This document shows, piece after piece, positions 7,618-16,822 of a DNA stretch of 64,000 bases (position 1 is the first letter of the stretch; every line of letters starts with the position of its first letter). This stretch comes from JACCTI01 sp038237435. GTDB taxonomy: Bacteria; Verrucomicrobiota; Verrucomicrobiia; Chthoniobacterales; UBA10450. The notes under the pieces are model-generated. The model saw only the letters and a list, made by a program, of their open reading frames with translations. It ran no database searches and had not been told where the DNA came from. Position numbers and translations under genes: made by a program. The stretch spans positions 1 through 64,000 of the forward strand of contig JBBRYT010000003.1 in assembly GCA_038237435.1 (NCBI GenBank), given 5' to 3'.

Positions 7618-10212
7618 ATGCACGCGCCAGCGCTTAAACCCGCATCATCCGATTCATCGGCTGCGCTCGGTTTTCCACCGAGCACCGCGCAGAAATGGAC
7701 TTTGCCGAACGGCCTGACCGTCATCGTGCAGGAAGATCGCAGCGCGCCAGTCGCGAGTGTGCAGGCGTGGTGCGAGACCGGCAGCATTTACGAAGACGAA
7801 CGTCTTGGCGCCGGCCTCTCGCACATTCTTGAGCACATGTTGTTCAAGGGAACAAAGATGCGTCCGGCCAATGCGATCGCGCAGGCGGTCCAAGACGCGG
7901 GCGGTTACATCAACGCCTACACATCGTTCGATCGCACGGTTTATTGGATCGACGTGCCGAAAGCGGGCGTAAGTGCCGCGCTCGATATTTTGTCCGACGC
8001 GACGATGAATTCGACCTTGCCGTCGGAGGAATACGCCAAGGAACAGGAAGTCATCCGCCGCGAGTTCGCCATGGGTTTTGACGATCCCGATCGTATGGCC
8101 GGTCAGCTGTTATTTTCGACAACGTTTCAGCGCCATCCCTATCGCCTGCCGGTCATTGGGCTGCTCGATGTTTTCAATCAGCTTACGCAAGAGCAGGTGA
8201 TGCTGTATTACAAAGCGCGCTACGTCCCAAACAACATGACATTTGTTGTGGTCGGCGATGTCAGTGCAGAGGCGGTGCGTCAACAACTCGTTGGGCTGTT
8301 TCGGGATTATCCCGCGAAATCGATCAAGCCGGTTTATATTCCGCCAGAACCGCCGCAGCTTGGTTTGCGGGAAGTGCACGAAGAATTCGCTACCGAGCTG
8401 ACGCGACTGTCGCTTGCCTGGCACATTCCCGAAGTCACGCATCCTGATGTCCCTGCGCTCGATCTTCTCTCCACCATTCTCGGCGATGGCCGCAGCTCGC
8501 GTTTATATCGGCGCGTACGCGAGGAAGCGGGTCTAGCCTTTGGCGTTTCTGCGTATTCTTACACGCCGGGCGAGCCGGGAGTTTTTGGAATCGACGCCAC
8601 CACCGAACCGGAAAAACGCGTGGCCACGCAGGAATTGATTCTCGAAATCATCGACGAAGTGCGAACGAGTGGCGTGACCGCGGAGGAGCTCGCGAAAGCA
8701 AAAAAGATTTCGCTCAGCCATCATCTCTCCTCGCTTACCACCATGCGCGGACAAGCTTCCGATCTGGGAGGAAATTGGCTGCTGACGCGCAATCTCAATT
8801 TCACCCGCGACTATCTCAGCACCGTCAAAACGGTCACGGAAGATGACGTGCTGCGCGTTGCCGGAAAATATTTTACGCGCGAAAATCTTACGATCACTTC
8901 GCTCAATCCGAAGGGCGCTCTCGGTCTAACGAGTGATAACGCATTACGGGTTGCGGCCGGCGAGATCCAAAAATTTACCCTAACGAATGGTCTCCGAATT
9001 TTAGTGCGCGAAGACACGCGTCTGCCGCTCATTTCGATGACGGCAATTTTTCGCGGCGGTTTGCTGGCAGAAACGCCTGCGACTAATGGCATCACGCAAT
9101 TGATGGCCAAGACGCTGCTCAAAGGCACGAAGACGCGGAGCGCGGAGCAGATTGCCGACACCATCGAATCGGTGGGTGGACATCTTGGGAGCGATTCCGG
9201 GAATAATAGCTTCAGCATTACTCTGGAAGTGACGCAGCCCGATCTGGCTCTCGGCGCGGGCCTGTTCGCCGATGTGGTTTTGAACGCGACCATGCCAGCG
9301 GCGGCGGTCGAGCGGGAGAGGGAGGTGCAGCTCGCGGGAATCAAGGATGAGGAAGAGCAGCTCACTTCCGTCGCGCGAAATATTTTGCGCGAAGCGCTTT
9401 TCGGCGATCACGCCTATGCGTTGCGCGGTAAAGGCTCGGCGGATGCAGTCGAGAAATTAACACAAAAAGATCTGCTGCAATTCCGCGACAAATTCCTCGT
9501 GGCGAAGAATGGCGTGCTCGCTGTTTTCGGCAACGTGAACGCCGTCGAAGTAAAAGAGCTTTTCGAGCAATTGCTTGCGACTATGAAACCCGGCGAGCTC
9601 GCCTTGGAAAAAGTTGCGCCGAGCAAGCCGATTACAATACCGCTCGAGGTGGAAAGCACGCGCGAAAAAGCGCAGGCGGTTTTGATGGCCGGATTTCGCG
9701 GCGCGGACATGTTTAGTCCAGATCGGTATGTTCTCGATCTTATCGATGAGGCGAGCAGCGATCTCGGCTCGCGGTTTTTCATCCGCATTCGCGAGCAGAT
9801 GGGCCTGGCCTATTACGTCGGCTCATCGCAACTGCAGGGATTGGTGCCGGGGATGTTCGCGTTTTATCTCGGGACCGATCCGCAAAAAGTGCCGGCCGTG
9901 AAAGCCGCCCTGCTCGACGAAATTAACAAATTGGCGAGCGATGGCCTAACGAGTGAAGAGCTGGCGCGCGCGAAAAAGAAATTGATCGGCCAGCAACAGA
10001 TCGCGAATCAAAGCAACGACTCATTCAGTTACACCAGCGCGCTCGATGAAATCTACGGGCTTGGTTTCGATCATTACAAAAAGCTCGAAGAACAAATCGA
10101 AAGCGTGACGGCGGAAGATGTAAAACGCATCGCCTCGAAATATTTTAAGGATCAACCGTTCGTCCTTGCCACCGTCCGGCCCTCGGGCGACGAAACAGTG
10201 AAGGATATTTGA
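7618..10212 (+). CDS. Fused double M16 (pitrilysin/insulinase) zinc metallopeptidase
   Basis: An 864-residue protein with two M16 halves. The N-terminal half has the inverted zinc motif HILEH at 69-73 (His69, His73 zinc ligands, Glu72 catalytic), with a downstream KEQEVIRREF helix supplying the third ligand. The C-terminal half, from about residue 450 (starting LTNGLRILVREDTRLP), repeats the fold. There the HxxEH position reads NGITQLMAK, so that half is non-catalytic, as in PqqL- and insulinase-type enzymes. No signal peptide is evident. It is 2 nt upstream of the DUF1844 gene, probably in one transcript. Substrates are unknown. The gene carries two perfect copies of the dispersed octamer (8926, 9946). 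Confidence 0.9.
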   Translation: MHAPALKPASSDSSAALGFPPSTAQKWTLPNGLTVIVQEDRSAPVASVQAWCETGSIYEDERLGAGLSHILEHMLFKGTKMRPANAIAQAVQDAGGYINAYTSFDRTVYWIDVPKAGVSAALDILSDATMNSTLPSEEYAKEQEVIRREFAMGFDDPDRMAGQLLFSTTFQRHPYRLPVIGLLDVFNQLTQEQVMLYYKARYVPNNMTFVVVGDVSAEAVRQQLVGLFRDYPAKSIKPVYIPPEPPQLGLREVHEEFATELTRLSLAWHIPEVTHPDVPALDLLSTILGDGRSSRLYRRVREEAGLAFGVSAYSYTPGEPGVFGIDATTEPEKRVATQELILEIIDEVRTSGVTAEELAKAKKISLSHHLSSLTTMRGQASDLGGNWLLTRNLNFTRDYLSTVKTVTEDDVLRVAGKYFTRENLTITSLNPKGALGLTSDNALRVAAGEIQKFTLTNGLRILVREDTRLPLISMTAIFRGGLLAETPATNGITQLMAKTLLKGTKTRSAEQIADTIESVGGHLGSDSGNNSFSITLEVTQPDLALGAGLFADVVLNATMPAAAVEREREVQLAGIKDEEEQLTSVARNILREALFGDHAYALRGKGSADAVEKLTQKDLLQFRDKFLVAKNGVLAVFGNVNAVEVKELFEQLLATMKPGELALEKVAPSKPITIPLEVESTREKAQAVLMAGFRGADMFSPDRYVLDLIDEASSDLGSRFFIRIREQMGLAYYVGSSQLQGLVPGMFAFYLGTDPQKVPAVKAALLDEINKLASDGLTSEELARAKKKLIGQQQIANQSNDSFSYTSALDEIYGLGFDHYKKLEEQIESVTAEDVKRIASKYFKDQPFVLATVRPSGDETVKDI

Positions 10213-10213
10213 T

Positions 10214-10663
10214 ATGGCCGAAGTGCAAACCAACACAAACACCGGTGAGATGGCGCAGCGCTTCATCGAATTCATTATGATGCAGGCGCAAAACGCCGCG
10301 CTTTTTCTCGGGCAAATTCCCAACCCGCAGACTGGTCAGGGCGAAGTGAATTTGGAGCTGGCGAAAATGTTTATCGATCAACTCGCAATGATTCAGGAAA
10401 AAACGCGCGGCAATCTTTCGAACGAAGAAGCCGCCGTCCTGAAGAACACGATTGCGAATTTGCAGATGGCATTCGTGGAAGTTTCGCAAGCGCAAGGTGG
10501 CGGCAAAGCGCCGGAGAAATCCGCTCCACCACCCACACCCGAAGAGGAGGCCTCTCCGACCACTTCTCCAAGTGGCGAACCACAGCAGGAGCCGGAAACA
10601 GTGACGCCGGCTTCATCAGAATCAGAGTCGCGCAAAAAATTCACCAAGAGTTACGGCGCGTGA
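10214..10663 (+). CDS. DUF1844 domain protein
   Basis: A 149-residue protein. Residues 10-95 match the DUF1844 pattern: FIEFIMMQAQNAALFLGQIP, then LELAKMFIDQLAMIQEKTRGNLS and a short helical end. The C-terminus is a Pro/Glu/Ser-rich disordered tail. The family is widespread and of unknown function. Close spacing suggests co-transcription with the M16 peptidase upstream. Confidence 0.85.
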   Translation: MAEVQTNTNTGEMAQRFIEFIMMQAQNAALFLGQIPNPQTGQGEVNLELAKMFIDQLAMIQEKTRGNLSNEEAAVLKNTIANLQMAFVEVSQAQGGGKAPEKSAPPPTPEEEASPTTSPSGEPQQEPETVTPASSESESRKKFTKSYGA

Positions 10664-10664
10664 T

Positions 10665-10741
10665 GTAGGCCGGGTCTCCCGACCCGGCGATGTGCGGCGC
10701 GGCGACATCGTCCCCGCGCCGCGTCGGGAGACGCGGCCTAC
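10665..10741. repeat. REP-like inverted hairpin pair
   Basis: The segment opens with GTAGGCC and closes with its complement GGCCTAC. The left hairpin has arms CCGGGT/ACCCGG and the right has arms CCGCGTC/GACGCGG. A GATGT/ACATC stem lies between them. The GTAG-initiated hairpins in opposite orientation are the layout of paired REP (BIME) elements mobilised by RAYT transposases. It lies between a stop at 10663 and a start at 10783 and could also act as a terminator. Confidence 0.75.
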
Positions 10742-10782
10742 AACGTTGCAGCCCTTCAAGGTTCGCCGTGCGTATTGATTAC

Positions 10783-11901
10783 ATGCCGACTGCCACTCGT
10801 CCTCTCGCGCAGGAGAAGGAAAAAATCGCCGATCTGGAAATCGTCACCGATCCCGAGGAAGCGGCGGAAGACGCGGGCTTGCGTTACGTCAGCGACGAGC
10901 AGCCGGGTTACACGCGTAAGAAAAACGGCGACGACTTCGAGTATTTCGACAGCGCGGGCAAACCGATAACCGACGAACGGCGCGTGCTGCGCATTCAGCG
11001 GCTCGCCATTCCGCCAGCCTACACCGACGTTTGGATTTGCCCGTGGTCGAACGGACACATTCAGGCGACCGGTCGCGATGCGCGGGGGCGAAAGCAATAT
11101 CGCTATCACGAAAAATGGCGCGAAGCGCGCGACGAAACGAAATACGAACGCATGGTCGTTTTCGGCGCGGCCCTGCCGAAGATTCGCGAACGCGTGCAGG
11201 AAGATCTCGCCCTTCCCGGCCTGCCGAAGAAAAAGGTATTGGCCACGATCATTTCCATCATGGAACGAACTTTTATTCGCGTCGGCAACGAAGAGTATGC
11301 GCGGGAAAATAAATCGTATGGTCTAACGACTATGCGGAATCGCCACGTGAAAGTGCGCGGCGCGCATTTGCGTTTTAATTTTCGCGGCAAGAGTGGGATC
11401 GAGCATCAAGTCGATGTGGCCGATCGCCGGCTCGCGCGCATTGTGAAGAAAATGCAGGATCTCCCCGGCCAGGACCTCTTCGGTTACCTCGATGAGGCCG
11501 ACGGCGCGGTGCAAGACGTCTCATCGCAGGATGTGAACGATTATCTGCGCGAGATCACCGGCGAAGATTTTACCGCGAAAGATTTTCGCACCTGGGCGGG
11601 AACGGTCCTGGCGGCCGTGGCGTTGAATACCGTTGAAAGTTTCGAGACGAAGAAGGAAGCGAAACAACACGTGAAAAACGCAATCACGGCGGTTTCAAAA
11701 ATTCTCGGCAACACTCCGGCGATCTGCCGAAAATGTTATGTGCATCCGGCCGTGCTAGAAACTTATCTCAGTGGAGAGATGATCGATGGTTTGCGCAACA
11801 AAACGGAAGCGGCGCTCACGGAAAATCATCAGGATTTAAAGGCCGTGGAAGTCGCAGTGATGCAATTTCTGCAGGCTCGACTGAGCGAAGCGAAGAAATA
11901 A
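10783..11901 (+). CDS. DNA topoisomerase IB (poxvirus-type)
   Basis: Relaxes supercoils through a 3'-phosphotyrosyl intermediate. The 372-residue protein has an N-terminal domain (YTRKKNGDDFEYFD then RIQRLAIPPAYTDVWICPW) and a catalytic domain. The nucleophile is predicted as Tyr319 in the motif CRKCYVHP, and basic catalytic residues occur in the KVRGAHLRFNFRGKSG strand segment. The ATG at 10783 was chosen; a longer frame from 10690 would read through the REP-like repeat. Bacterial type IB enzymes are scattered and often acquired by transfer. Confidence 0.93.
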   Translation: MPTATRPLAQEKEKIADLEIVTDPEEAAEDAGLRYVSDEQPGYTRKKNGDDFEYFDSAGKPITDERRVLRIQRLAIPPAYTDVWICPWSNGHIQATGRDARGRKQYRYHEKWREARDETKYERMVVFGAALPKIRERVQEDLALPGLPKKKVLATIISIMERTFIRVGNEEYARENKSYGLTTMRNRHVKVRGAHLRFNFRGKSGIEHQVDVADRRLARIVKKMQDLPGQDLFGYLDEADGAVQDVSSQDVNDYLREITGEDFTAKDFRTWAGTVLAAVALNTVESFETKKEAKQHVKNAITAVSKILGNTPAICRKCYVHPAVLETYLSGEMIDGLRNKTEAALTENHQDLKAVEVAVMQFLQARLSEAKK

Positions 11902-11912
11902 ATTTTCGTTAA

Positions 11913-12920
11913 CTACCGATGTGGTGCCGGCGTCGCTTTTGCCTTGGTGCTTTTTCGGACAGTTATCGTTTCGCCGGCCGGCTTTTCATCGCTCGGATAT
12001 TTTTTCGTCGTCGGATAAATCAGCCGCCATGGCTGACGCTTCACCGTGTCGGTCAGATCCTTCACATTTTCGCCGGTGGCTTTCAGGTCGGGTGAAAGTG
12101 AATTCATGGCTGATTTCAGCTTCTCCGAAGAATCGCGAAAGTTTTGCAGCGTGATCTGAATGTTGTCATTGGTCGTCAGGTCGGTGCTGATTTTGTTCAG
12201 ATTGGTACTAATCGATTCGACATTCTTGAGCGCGAGCTGCAACGGGCTGTTCTCCGCCGTCATCGTGGTGAGGTTTTCGGCGAAGGTGCGCATTTGTGCG
12301 AGAGCCATGTTCAATTGCGATTGTTCGTCGGTGATCTTGCTCAAATTTTGCGCGGTCGTTTGCAATTCCTTCAAGGTCGCGCTCGCTTCCGCTGCTACCG
12401 GCTGAACGATGTCGAGCATTTTGGCGATCGATTCGCCGAATTCCGGCACGCGTTCGCCCGGGTAAACCTCGCCATCTTCCGCGCGGCCGGAAGTTTCGAT
12501 TCCTTCCGTGATGTCGATCGCGGTTTCGCCGAGAAGTCCGAGGGTGATCAAGCGCGCCTTCGCATTCTTGTAAACGGTGGCGCTTCGATCTACCCGCACA
12601 TCGATCCGTGACTCATATTTCCGTTTCGGCGGAGTCGTGCCGGGCTCGGGCGGCCAGATGGTATTGGCAAGCACCGCGGCCTGATTCGATTCCTCTTTGG
12701 AAACCGGCGAAAATAATTTGTCTACCTGCCCGATTTTTCGACCGGCCAGCAAAACGGGCGCGCCGAGTTTAATGCCGGCGGCGTTGTCGAGGTAGATCTT
12801 GTAAGTGACGAGCGGCTTAAAAAGGCCGGGCGCGCCCAGCAAAATAAGAATGCCGGCGAGCACTACGATCGTGGCCAGCACAAGCAAGCCGGTTAGAAGT
12901 TCATTTTTGCGCAACTGCAT
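11913..12920 (-). CDS. mlaD: MlaD-like MCE-domain lipid transport protein
   Basis: The periplasmic lipid-binding subunit of an Mla-type ABC importer that moves phospholipid between the membranes. A single N-terminal anchor helix (LLTGLLVLATIVVLAGILIL) is followed by an MCE domain (YKIYLDNAAGIKLGAPVLLAG) and a long helical region with coiled-coil character. The C-terminal tail is Lys/Pro-rich. It overlaps mlaF by 20 nt and is last in the order mlaE-mlaF-mlaD. No MlaB- or MlaC-like gene is nearby. At 335 residues it is longer than E. coli MlaD (about 183), as is common in MCE proteins with extended C-termini. Confidence 0.9.
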   Translation of the reverse strand: MQLRKNELLTGLLVLATIVVLAGILILLGAPGLFKPLVTYKIYLDNAAGIKLGAPVLLAGRKIGQVDKLFSPVSKEESNQAAVLANTIWPPEPGTTPPKRKYESRIDVRVDRSATVYKNAKARLITLGLLGETAIDITEGIETSGRAEDGEVYPGERVPEFGESIAKMLDIVQPVAAEASATLKELQTTAQNLSKITDEQSQLNMALAQMRTFAENLTTMTAENSPLQLALKNVESISTNLNKISTDLTTNDNIQITLQNFRDSSEKLKSAMNSLSPDLKATGENVKDLTDTVKRQPWRLIYPTTKKYPSDEKPAGETITVRKSTKAKATPAPHR

Positions 12921-13695
12921 CCTGGCTTCCTTCCAAAATTGGTCCCTCGGTGCTGCCGCTCAAGAACTGCTGCACCACTGGATTCTGTGATTGTCTGAAT
13001 TCGTTAGTCTCCGCCATCTCGATAATTTTGCCGCGATAAAGCATCGCCATTTTCGTGCCAATGCGGAAGGCGCTGTCCATTTCGTGTGTCACAATTACTG
13101 ACGTCACTTTCGATTGTTCGCTCAGGCTGATGATTAACTCGTCGATGACGGAACTGATCACAGGATCGAGGCCGGCGGAGGGTTCATCGAAAAGAATTAA
13201 TTCCGGGTCCATCACCAGCGCGCGCGCCAGGCTGACCCGTTTGCGCATACCACCGCTCAACTCCGATGGCATCTGATTTTTCACGCCGGTCATCCCGACC
13301 AGCTCGAGTTTTTCTTCGACGATGTGATCTATTTCATCCGGCGTTTTGTCGGTCAATTCTTCCAACGGCAGCGCGACATTGTCGTGCACATTGCGCGAAC
13401 TGAGCAGCGCGGAATACTGATAAACCATCCCGATTTGGGTGCGGATTTTTTGCAACTTCCGCCGCGGCAAACGCGAAATTTCGAATTGTTTAAAAAAAAC
13501 CGAGCCGCTCGTCGGCGGCAGGATCCCGAGGATCAAACGCAGGATGGTGCTTTTGCCCACGCCGCTCTGACCCATGATGACGAGCCGATCCTGCGGCTCC
13601 ACGATTAAGGAAACGCCAGCGAGCACTTCTTTTTCGTCGAAGCGCAAACGCGCATCGCGCAATTCCACCACCGGCGGCTGAGGCGTTTCGTTCAT
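12901..13695 (-). CDS. mlaF: Mla-type ABC transporter ATP-binding protein
   Basis: Energises lipid transport with the MlaE permease. It has Walker A GQSGVGKST at 42-50, ABC signature LSGGM at 146-150, and Walker B ILFDEP at 167-172 with a following D-loop (SAGLDP). The H-loop His is in VIVTHEMDSAF. It is 264 residues, as usual for the family. Its start overlaps the mlaE stop by 4 nt, and its end overlaps mlaD. Confidence 0.95.
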   Translation of the reverse strand: MNETPQPPVVELRDARLRFDEKEVLAGVSLIVEPQDRLVIMGQSGVGKSTILRLILGILPPTSGSVFFKQFEISRLPRRKLQKIRTQIGMVYQYSALLSSRNVHDNVALPLEELTDKTPDEIDHIVEEKLELVGMTGVKNQMPSELSGGMRKRVSLARALVMDPELILFDEPSAGLDPVISSVIDELIISLSEQSKVTSVIVTHEMDSAFRIGTKMAMLYRGKIIEMAETNEFRQSQNPVVQQFLSGSTEGPILEGSQDAVAQK

Positions 13696-14546
13696 GGAAA
13701 GAAAACGACGTAGACGACGTTAAAAAGCGTATCGAAGCCAATGACCGCGGTAATGGCGGTCACCACACTCGATGTGGTCGAGTTGCCCACGCCGGCCGCC
13801 CCGCCTTTCACATTAAGGCCGCGGTAGCAGGCGATGGCCGCGATGAGCAAACCGAAGAGGAGACTCTTGAAGATGCCAGTAAGGATGTCGCGAATGAGAA
13901 GGCTTTCGAGAACGAGATCTTTAAAGTAGACGGTCGCGATATTGAAATAACCGGCGGAAATCAGCGCGGTCGCGACAATCGCGGCGATGCTGGAAATAAC
14001 TGAGAGACATGGCATCAGCGCAGTCAGCGCCACCATCCGCGGCGCGACCAGAAAACGCAGCGGACTGATTCCCATCGCTTCGATCGCCTCGACTTCTTCG
14101 GAAACCTGCATCGTGCCGAGTTCCGCGGTGAAGGCCGCGCCAATCCGCGCCGCCAGCATGATGCCGGTGAGCAATGGTCCCAGTTCGCGGGTGAAGGCAA
14201 TCGAAACCAGACCCGGCACGAGCCGTTCCGTGCCGAAGCGTTGCAATTGATAGCCGGTCAGGAGTGCCATCGTTAGTCCGAGAAAAAACGAAACCATCGC
14301 CACCAACGGCACGGAACCGACACCGGCGCGTTCCGTATGCACAAACAAACTCGAGGCGCGAAAGGGCGAGCGGCCGCGCCGCACATTGTCCATCGTCTCG
14401 GTGAAGGTGTTGACGATGAACCAGAACATGGCGCCGATTTCGCGCAGAAACCCGCTCCCGAGCCGGCCCACGCCTTCCACGACCACGATCGGATTCGTCT
14501 CGATCGTGTTGCCGTCGCCGGCGTTTGTGCTCACTTCTTCGGCCAT
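13692..14546 (-). CDS. mlaE: MlaE-family ABC transporter permease
   Basis: The inner-membrane permease of the Mla-type system. The 284-residue protein has about five hydrophobic segments and the conserved MlaE stretch ELGPLLTGIMLAARIGAAFTAELGTMQVSEEVEA(I)EAMG split across residues about 135-170. It is first in the mlaE-F-D operon, and its promoter probably lies in the short divergent gap to the glycosyltransferase gene. A preceding 35-residue cytoplasmic segment has no recognised motif. Confidence 0.93.
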   Translation of the reverse strand: MAEEVSTNAGDGNTIETNPIVVVEGVGRLGSGFLREIGAMFWFIVNTFTETMDNVRRGRSPFRASSLFVHTERAGVGSVPLVAMVSFFLGLTMALLTGYQLQRFGTERLVPGLVSIAFTRELGPLLTGIMLAARIGAAFTAELGTMQVSEEVEAIEAMGISPLRFLVAPRMVALTALMPCLSVISSIAAIVATALISAGYFNIATVYFKDLVLESLLIRDILTGIFKSLLFGLLIAAIACYRGLNVKGGAAGVGNSTTSSVVTAITAVIGFDTLFNVVYVVFFP

Positions 14547-14602
14547 GCTCGGTGAGAAGTTGCCTTAGTTAGTTGGGCGCGAAAGAGGAAAGTGACTGGC
14601 TC

Positions 14603-15316
14603 ATGCTCGATGCGTTTTCATTCGTAATCCCGGCCTACAACGAAGCGGCCCGCATTGGAGAAACGATCACAACAGTGCTGAATTATCTTCGCGACCACAG
14701 TCCGCAAAGCGAAGTGATCGTGGTGGACGATGGGTCTAACGACTCCACCGCCGAAGTGGTCCGCGAATATTTTTCCCGCGCCGACGGAATCGAAACACAC
14801 TTGCTGCAGCGCTCGCCTAACGAGGGCAAAGGCGCCGCCGTCCGCGCCGGTCTGCTCGCGGCCACACGATCGGTCTCCTTGTTTTCCGATGCCGATTTAT
14901 CCACGCCGATCGACGAAGCGCCAAAACTTCTGGTGCCAATTTTTAACGGCGAACTCGATGTTGCTTTCGGTTCGCGCGCGCTGAATCGCAAGCTAATCGG
15001 CCACAGGCAAGCCTGGTATCGAGAGGAAGGGGGACGCGTTTTCAATCTGATCATGCGCCTAACGACCGGTCTGCCGTATTGGGACACGCAATGCGGTTTC
15101 AAAGCTTTTCGCATGGAGGCATTTCGTCCAATCCTCGCGCAGACGGAAATCAACGGCTTCGGCTTCGACGTAGAGTTCATCTATCTCGCTCACAACGCCG
15201 GTTTGCGGATTCGCGAAATTCCTGTTCGCTGGAACCACAACGAGGGCAGCAAGGTTGATTACGTACGCGACAGCTGGCGCATGGTGAAGGAGGTCGTCGA
15301 ACTGCGCATTCGGTGA
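14603..15316 (+). CDS. Family 2 glycosyltransferase, dolichyl/polyprenyl-phosphate glucosyltransferase-like
   Basis: Transfers a sugar from a nucleotide donor to a polyprenyl phosphate or related lipid. The GT-A fold is shown by FVIPAYNEA, VVDDGSND, SDADLSTP (the DxD metal motif) and DTQCGFKAF, a set typical of the ALG5/DPM-like subgroup. No C-terminal membrane helices are seen. The ATG at 14603 was used since the family starts just before FSFVIPAYNE. The gene is divergent from mlaE. Acceptor and donor cannot be told from sequence. Confidence 0.85.
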   Translation: MLDAFSFVIPAYNEAARIGETITTVLNYLRDHSPQSEVIVVDDGSNDSTAEVVREYFSRADGIETHLLQRSPNEGKGAAVRAGLLAATRSVSLFSDADLSTPIDEAPKLLVPIFNGELDVAFGSRALNRKLIGHRQAWYREEGGRVFNLIMRLTTGLPYWDTQCGFKAFRMEAFRPILAQTEINGFGFDVEFIYLAHNAGLRIREIPVRWNHNEGSKVDYVRDSWRMVKEVVELRIR

Positions 15317-15323
15317 TTTTTTC

Positions 15324-16472
15324 CTAACGAGTGCTTTCGATCAATTCCGCAAACTGCGCGAAGAAATAATTGGCGTCGTGCGGCCCCGGCGCCGCTTCCG
15401 GGTGATATTGCACGCTGAAGATCGGCAGCTCGCGATGGCGCATTCCTTCGACGGTTCCGTCGTTCAAGTTCAGGTGCGTTAGCTCCACTTCTTTGGGCAG
15501 TGAATCTGGATCGACCGCGAATCCGTGATTTTGCGAAGTGATTGCTACTTTCCCGCTGCGTAAATCTTGCACCGGTTGATTCCCGCCGCGATGACCGAAT
15601 TTCAATTTGAAGGTGCGACCGCCAAACGCATAACCGAGCACCTGATGGCCGAGACAAATTCCGAAGATCGGTTTCTTCTCTATCAGGTCGCGCACGGATT
15701 TGTGCGCGTATTCCAGCGCAACAGGATCGCCCGGTCCGTTGGAAAGAAAAACTCCATCAGGATTCAGATCGAGAACTTCTTTGGCCGTCGTCGCGGCCGG
15801 CACAACCGTCACACCAAAACCTTCGCGTCGAAGGTTCCGCAGGATGTTTTCTTTGATGCCGTAATCGTAGGCAACGATCTGATATTTTATCGGCGGCAGC
15901 GGCTGATTTTGCATCTCGCCCGCGCTTCCAACCGGTACCGACCAGTTCGCGCTCTCTCGATCTTCGGGATCCCATTTGTAAGCAGCGCGCGCCGTAACCT
16001 CCTGCACGTAATCCATCCCGATCACGCCCTCGCCGCGAATTGCTTCTTCGACTGCTTCCTTCTCCGAAAGCGCATCACTCGTTAGGCAAGCTTTCATCGC
16101 GCCGCGTTCGCGCAGATGCCGCGTCAGCGCGCGAGTGTCGATGCCTTGCACGCCGGGAATTTTCCATTCGCGCAGATAATCATCGAGCGATCGTTCCGAG
16201 CGCCAGCTGCTTGAAATTTCACTCAATTCCTCCACGACAAATCCGCGCACATGGGGCTCGCGGCTTTCCTGATCGAGCGCATTCGTTCCGTAATTTCCAA
16301 TCAGCGGATACGTCATCGCCACGATCTGTCCGCGATACGACGGATCGGTCAGCACTTCCTGATAGCCGGTCATGGAAGTGTTGAAACAAATCTCGCCGAC
16401 GCGTGTGCCGCTCGCACCAAAAAATTCACCTTCGAAAATTCGTCCGTCTTCCAAAGCGAGAATCGCGCGCAT
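15324..16472 (-). CDS. carA: Carbamoyl-phosphate synthase small subunit
   Basis: The glutamine amidotransferase subunit that feeds ammonia to CarB for pyrimidine and arginine synthesis. The N-terminal CPSase small-chain domain is followed by a class I amidotransferase domain with nucleophile Cys273 (GICLGHQ) and the His357/Glu359 pair (YHPEA). The length, 382 residues, is normal. carB is not in the window. The last codons, ACT CGT TAG, are provided by a copy of the dispersed octamer, giving the C-terminus Thr-Arg. A 6S RNA gene and its terminator lie just upstream on the same strand. Confidence 0.97.
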   Translation of the reverse strand: MRAILALEDGRIFEGEFFGASGTRVGEICFNTSMTGYQEVLTDPSYRGQIVAMTYPLIGNYGTNALDQESREPHVRGFVVEELSEISSSWRSERSLDDYLREWKIPGVQGIDTRALTRHLRERGAMKACLTSDALSEKEAVEEAIRGEGVIGMDYVQEVTARAAYKWDPEDRESANWSVPVGSAGEMQNQPLPPIKYQIVAYDYGIKENILRNLRREGFGVTVVPAATTAKEVLDLNPDGVFLSNGPGDPVALEYAHKSVRDLIEKKPIFGICLGHQVLGYAFGGRTFKLKFGHRGGNQPVQDLRSGKVAITSQNHGFAVDPDSLPKEVELTHLNLNDGTVEGMRHRELPIFSVQYHPEAAPGPHDANYFFAQFAELIESTR

Positions 16473-16513
16473 CGGAAATGACGCTTAGCAGATTTCGCCG
16501 CGCGCGAAAGAGA

Positions 16514-16543
16514 AAGCCCGAGCCACTTTCGCAGCTCGGGCTT
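16514..16543 (-). terminator. Rho-independent terminator of the 6S RNA
   Basis: On the minus strand AAGCCCGAGC and GCTCGGGCTT pair over 10 bp around a 10-nt loop and run into TTTCTC. It lies 4 nt beyond the predicted 3' end of the 6S RNA and upstream of carA. Confidence 0.85.
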
Positions 16544-16547
16544 CAGA

Positions 16548-16733
16548 TTATTACCCCACTGATGCCGTTTAGGTGGATATCCCGTTCCCTTTCGGTAACG
16601 GGCGGGTGACCATCGCAGCAGCGTCTGACTTCCAATTAAGGCATGTCATCTTCCGCTCACGACCAAGCCCCCTTAGCTAACACAATATCGGTCCGGGAAT
16701 CACACCTGTAATCTCGAACATCGCAGGGTAAAT
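16548..16733 (-). ncRNA. ssrS: 6S RNA
   Basis: 6S RNA mimics an open promoter and sequesters the housekeeping RNA polymerase holoenzyme in stationary phase. Read on the minus strand, the segment aligns in order with E. coli 6S blocks: GCGATGTTCGA near the 5' end, then ACCGATATT, TGGTCGTGAGC, GCCTTAATTGG, a CCCGTTACC/GGGAACGGG hairpin, and GGCATC near the 3' end. The ends close by TTTACCC (5') with GGGTAAT (3'), and a terminator follows. The length of about 186 nt is typical. The assignment is by eye from these matches. The gene lies between pheT and carA on the same strand. Confidence 0.85.
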
Positions 16734-16822
16734 TTGTTGAGAGCTCTTGCTGGAGAGTTGAGCGAAAAACTCTGGTTTCCATCCCAACCCTCAACCAAAA
16801 ACTCCCGACGTTTATCAAAGAA

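Noticed and set aside
10690..10782. Longer N-terminus of topoisomerase IB
   Set aside because: It would be encoded by the REP-like repeat and has no similarity to the family start.
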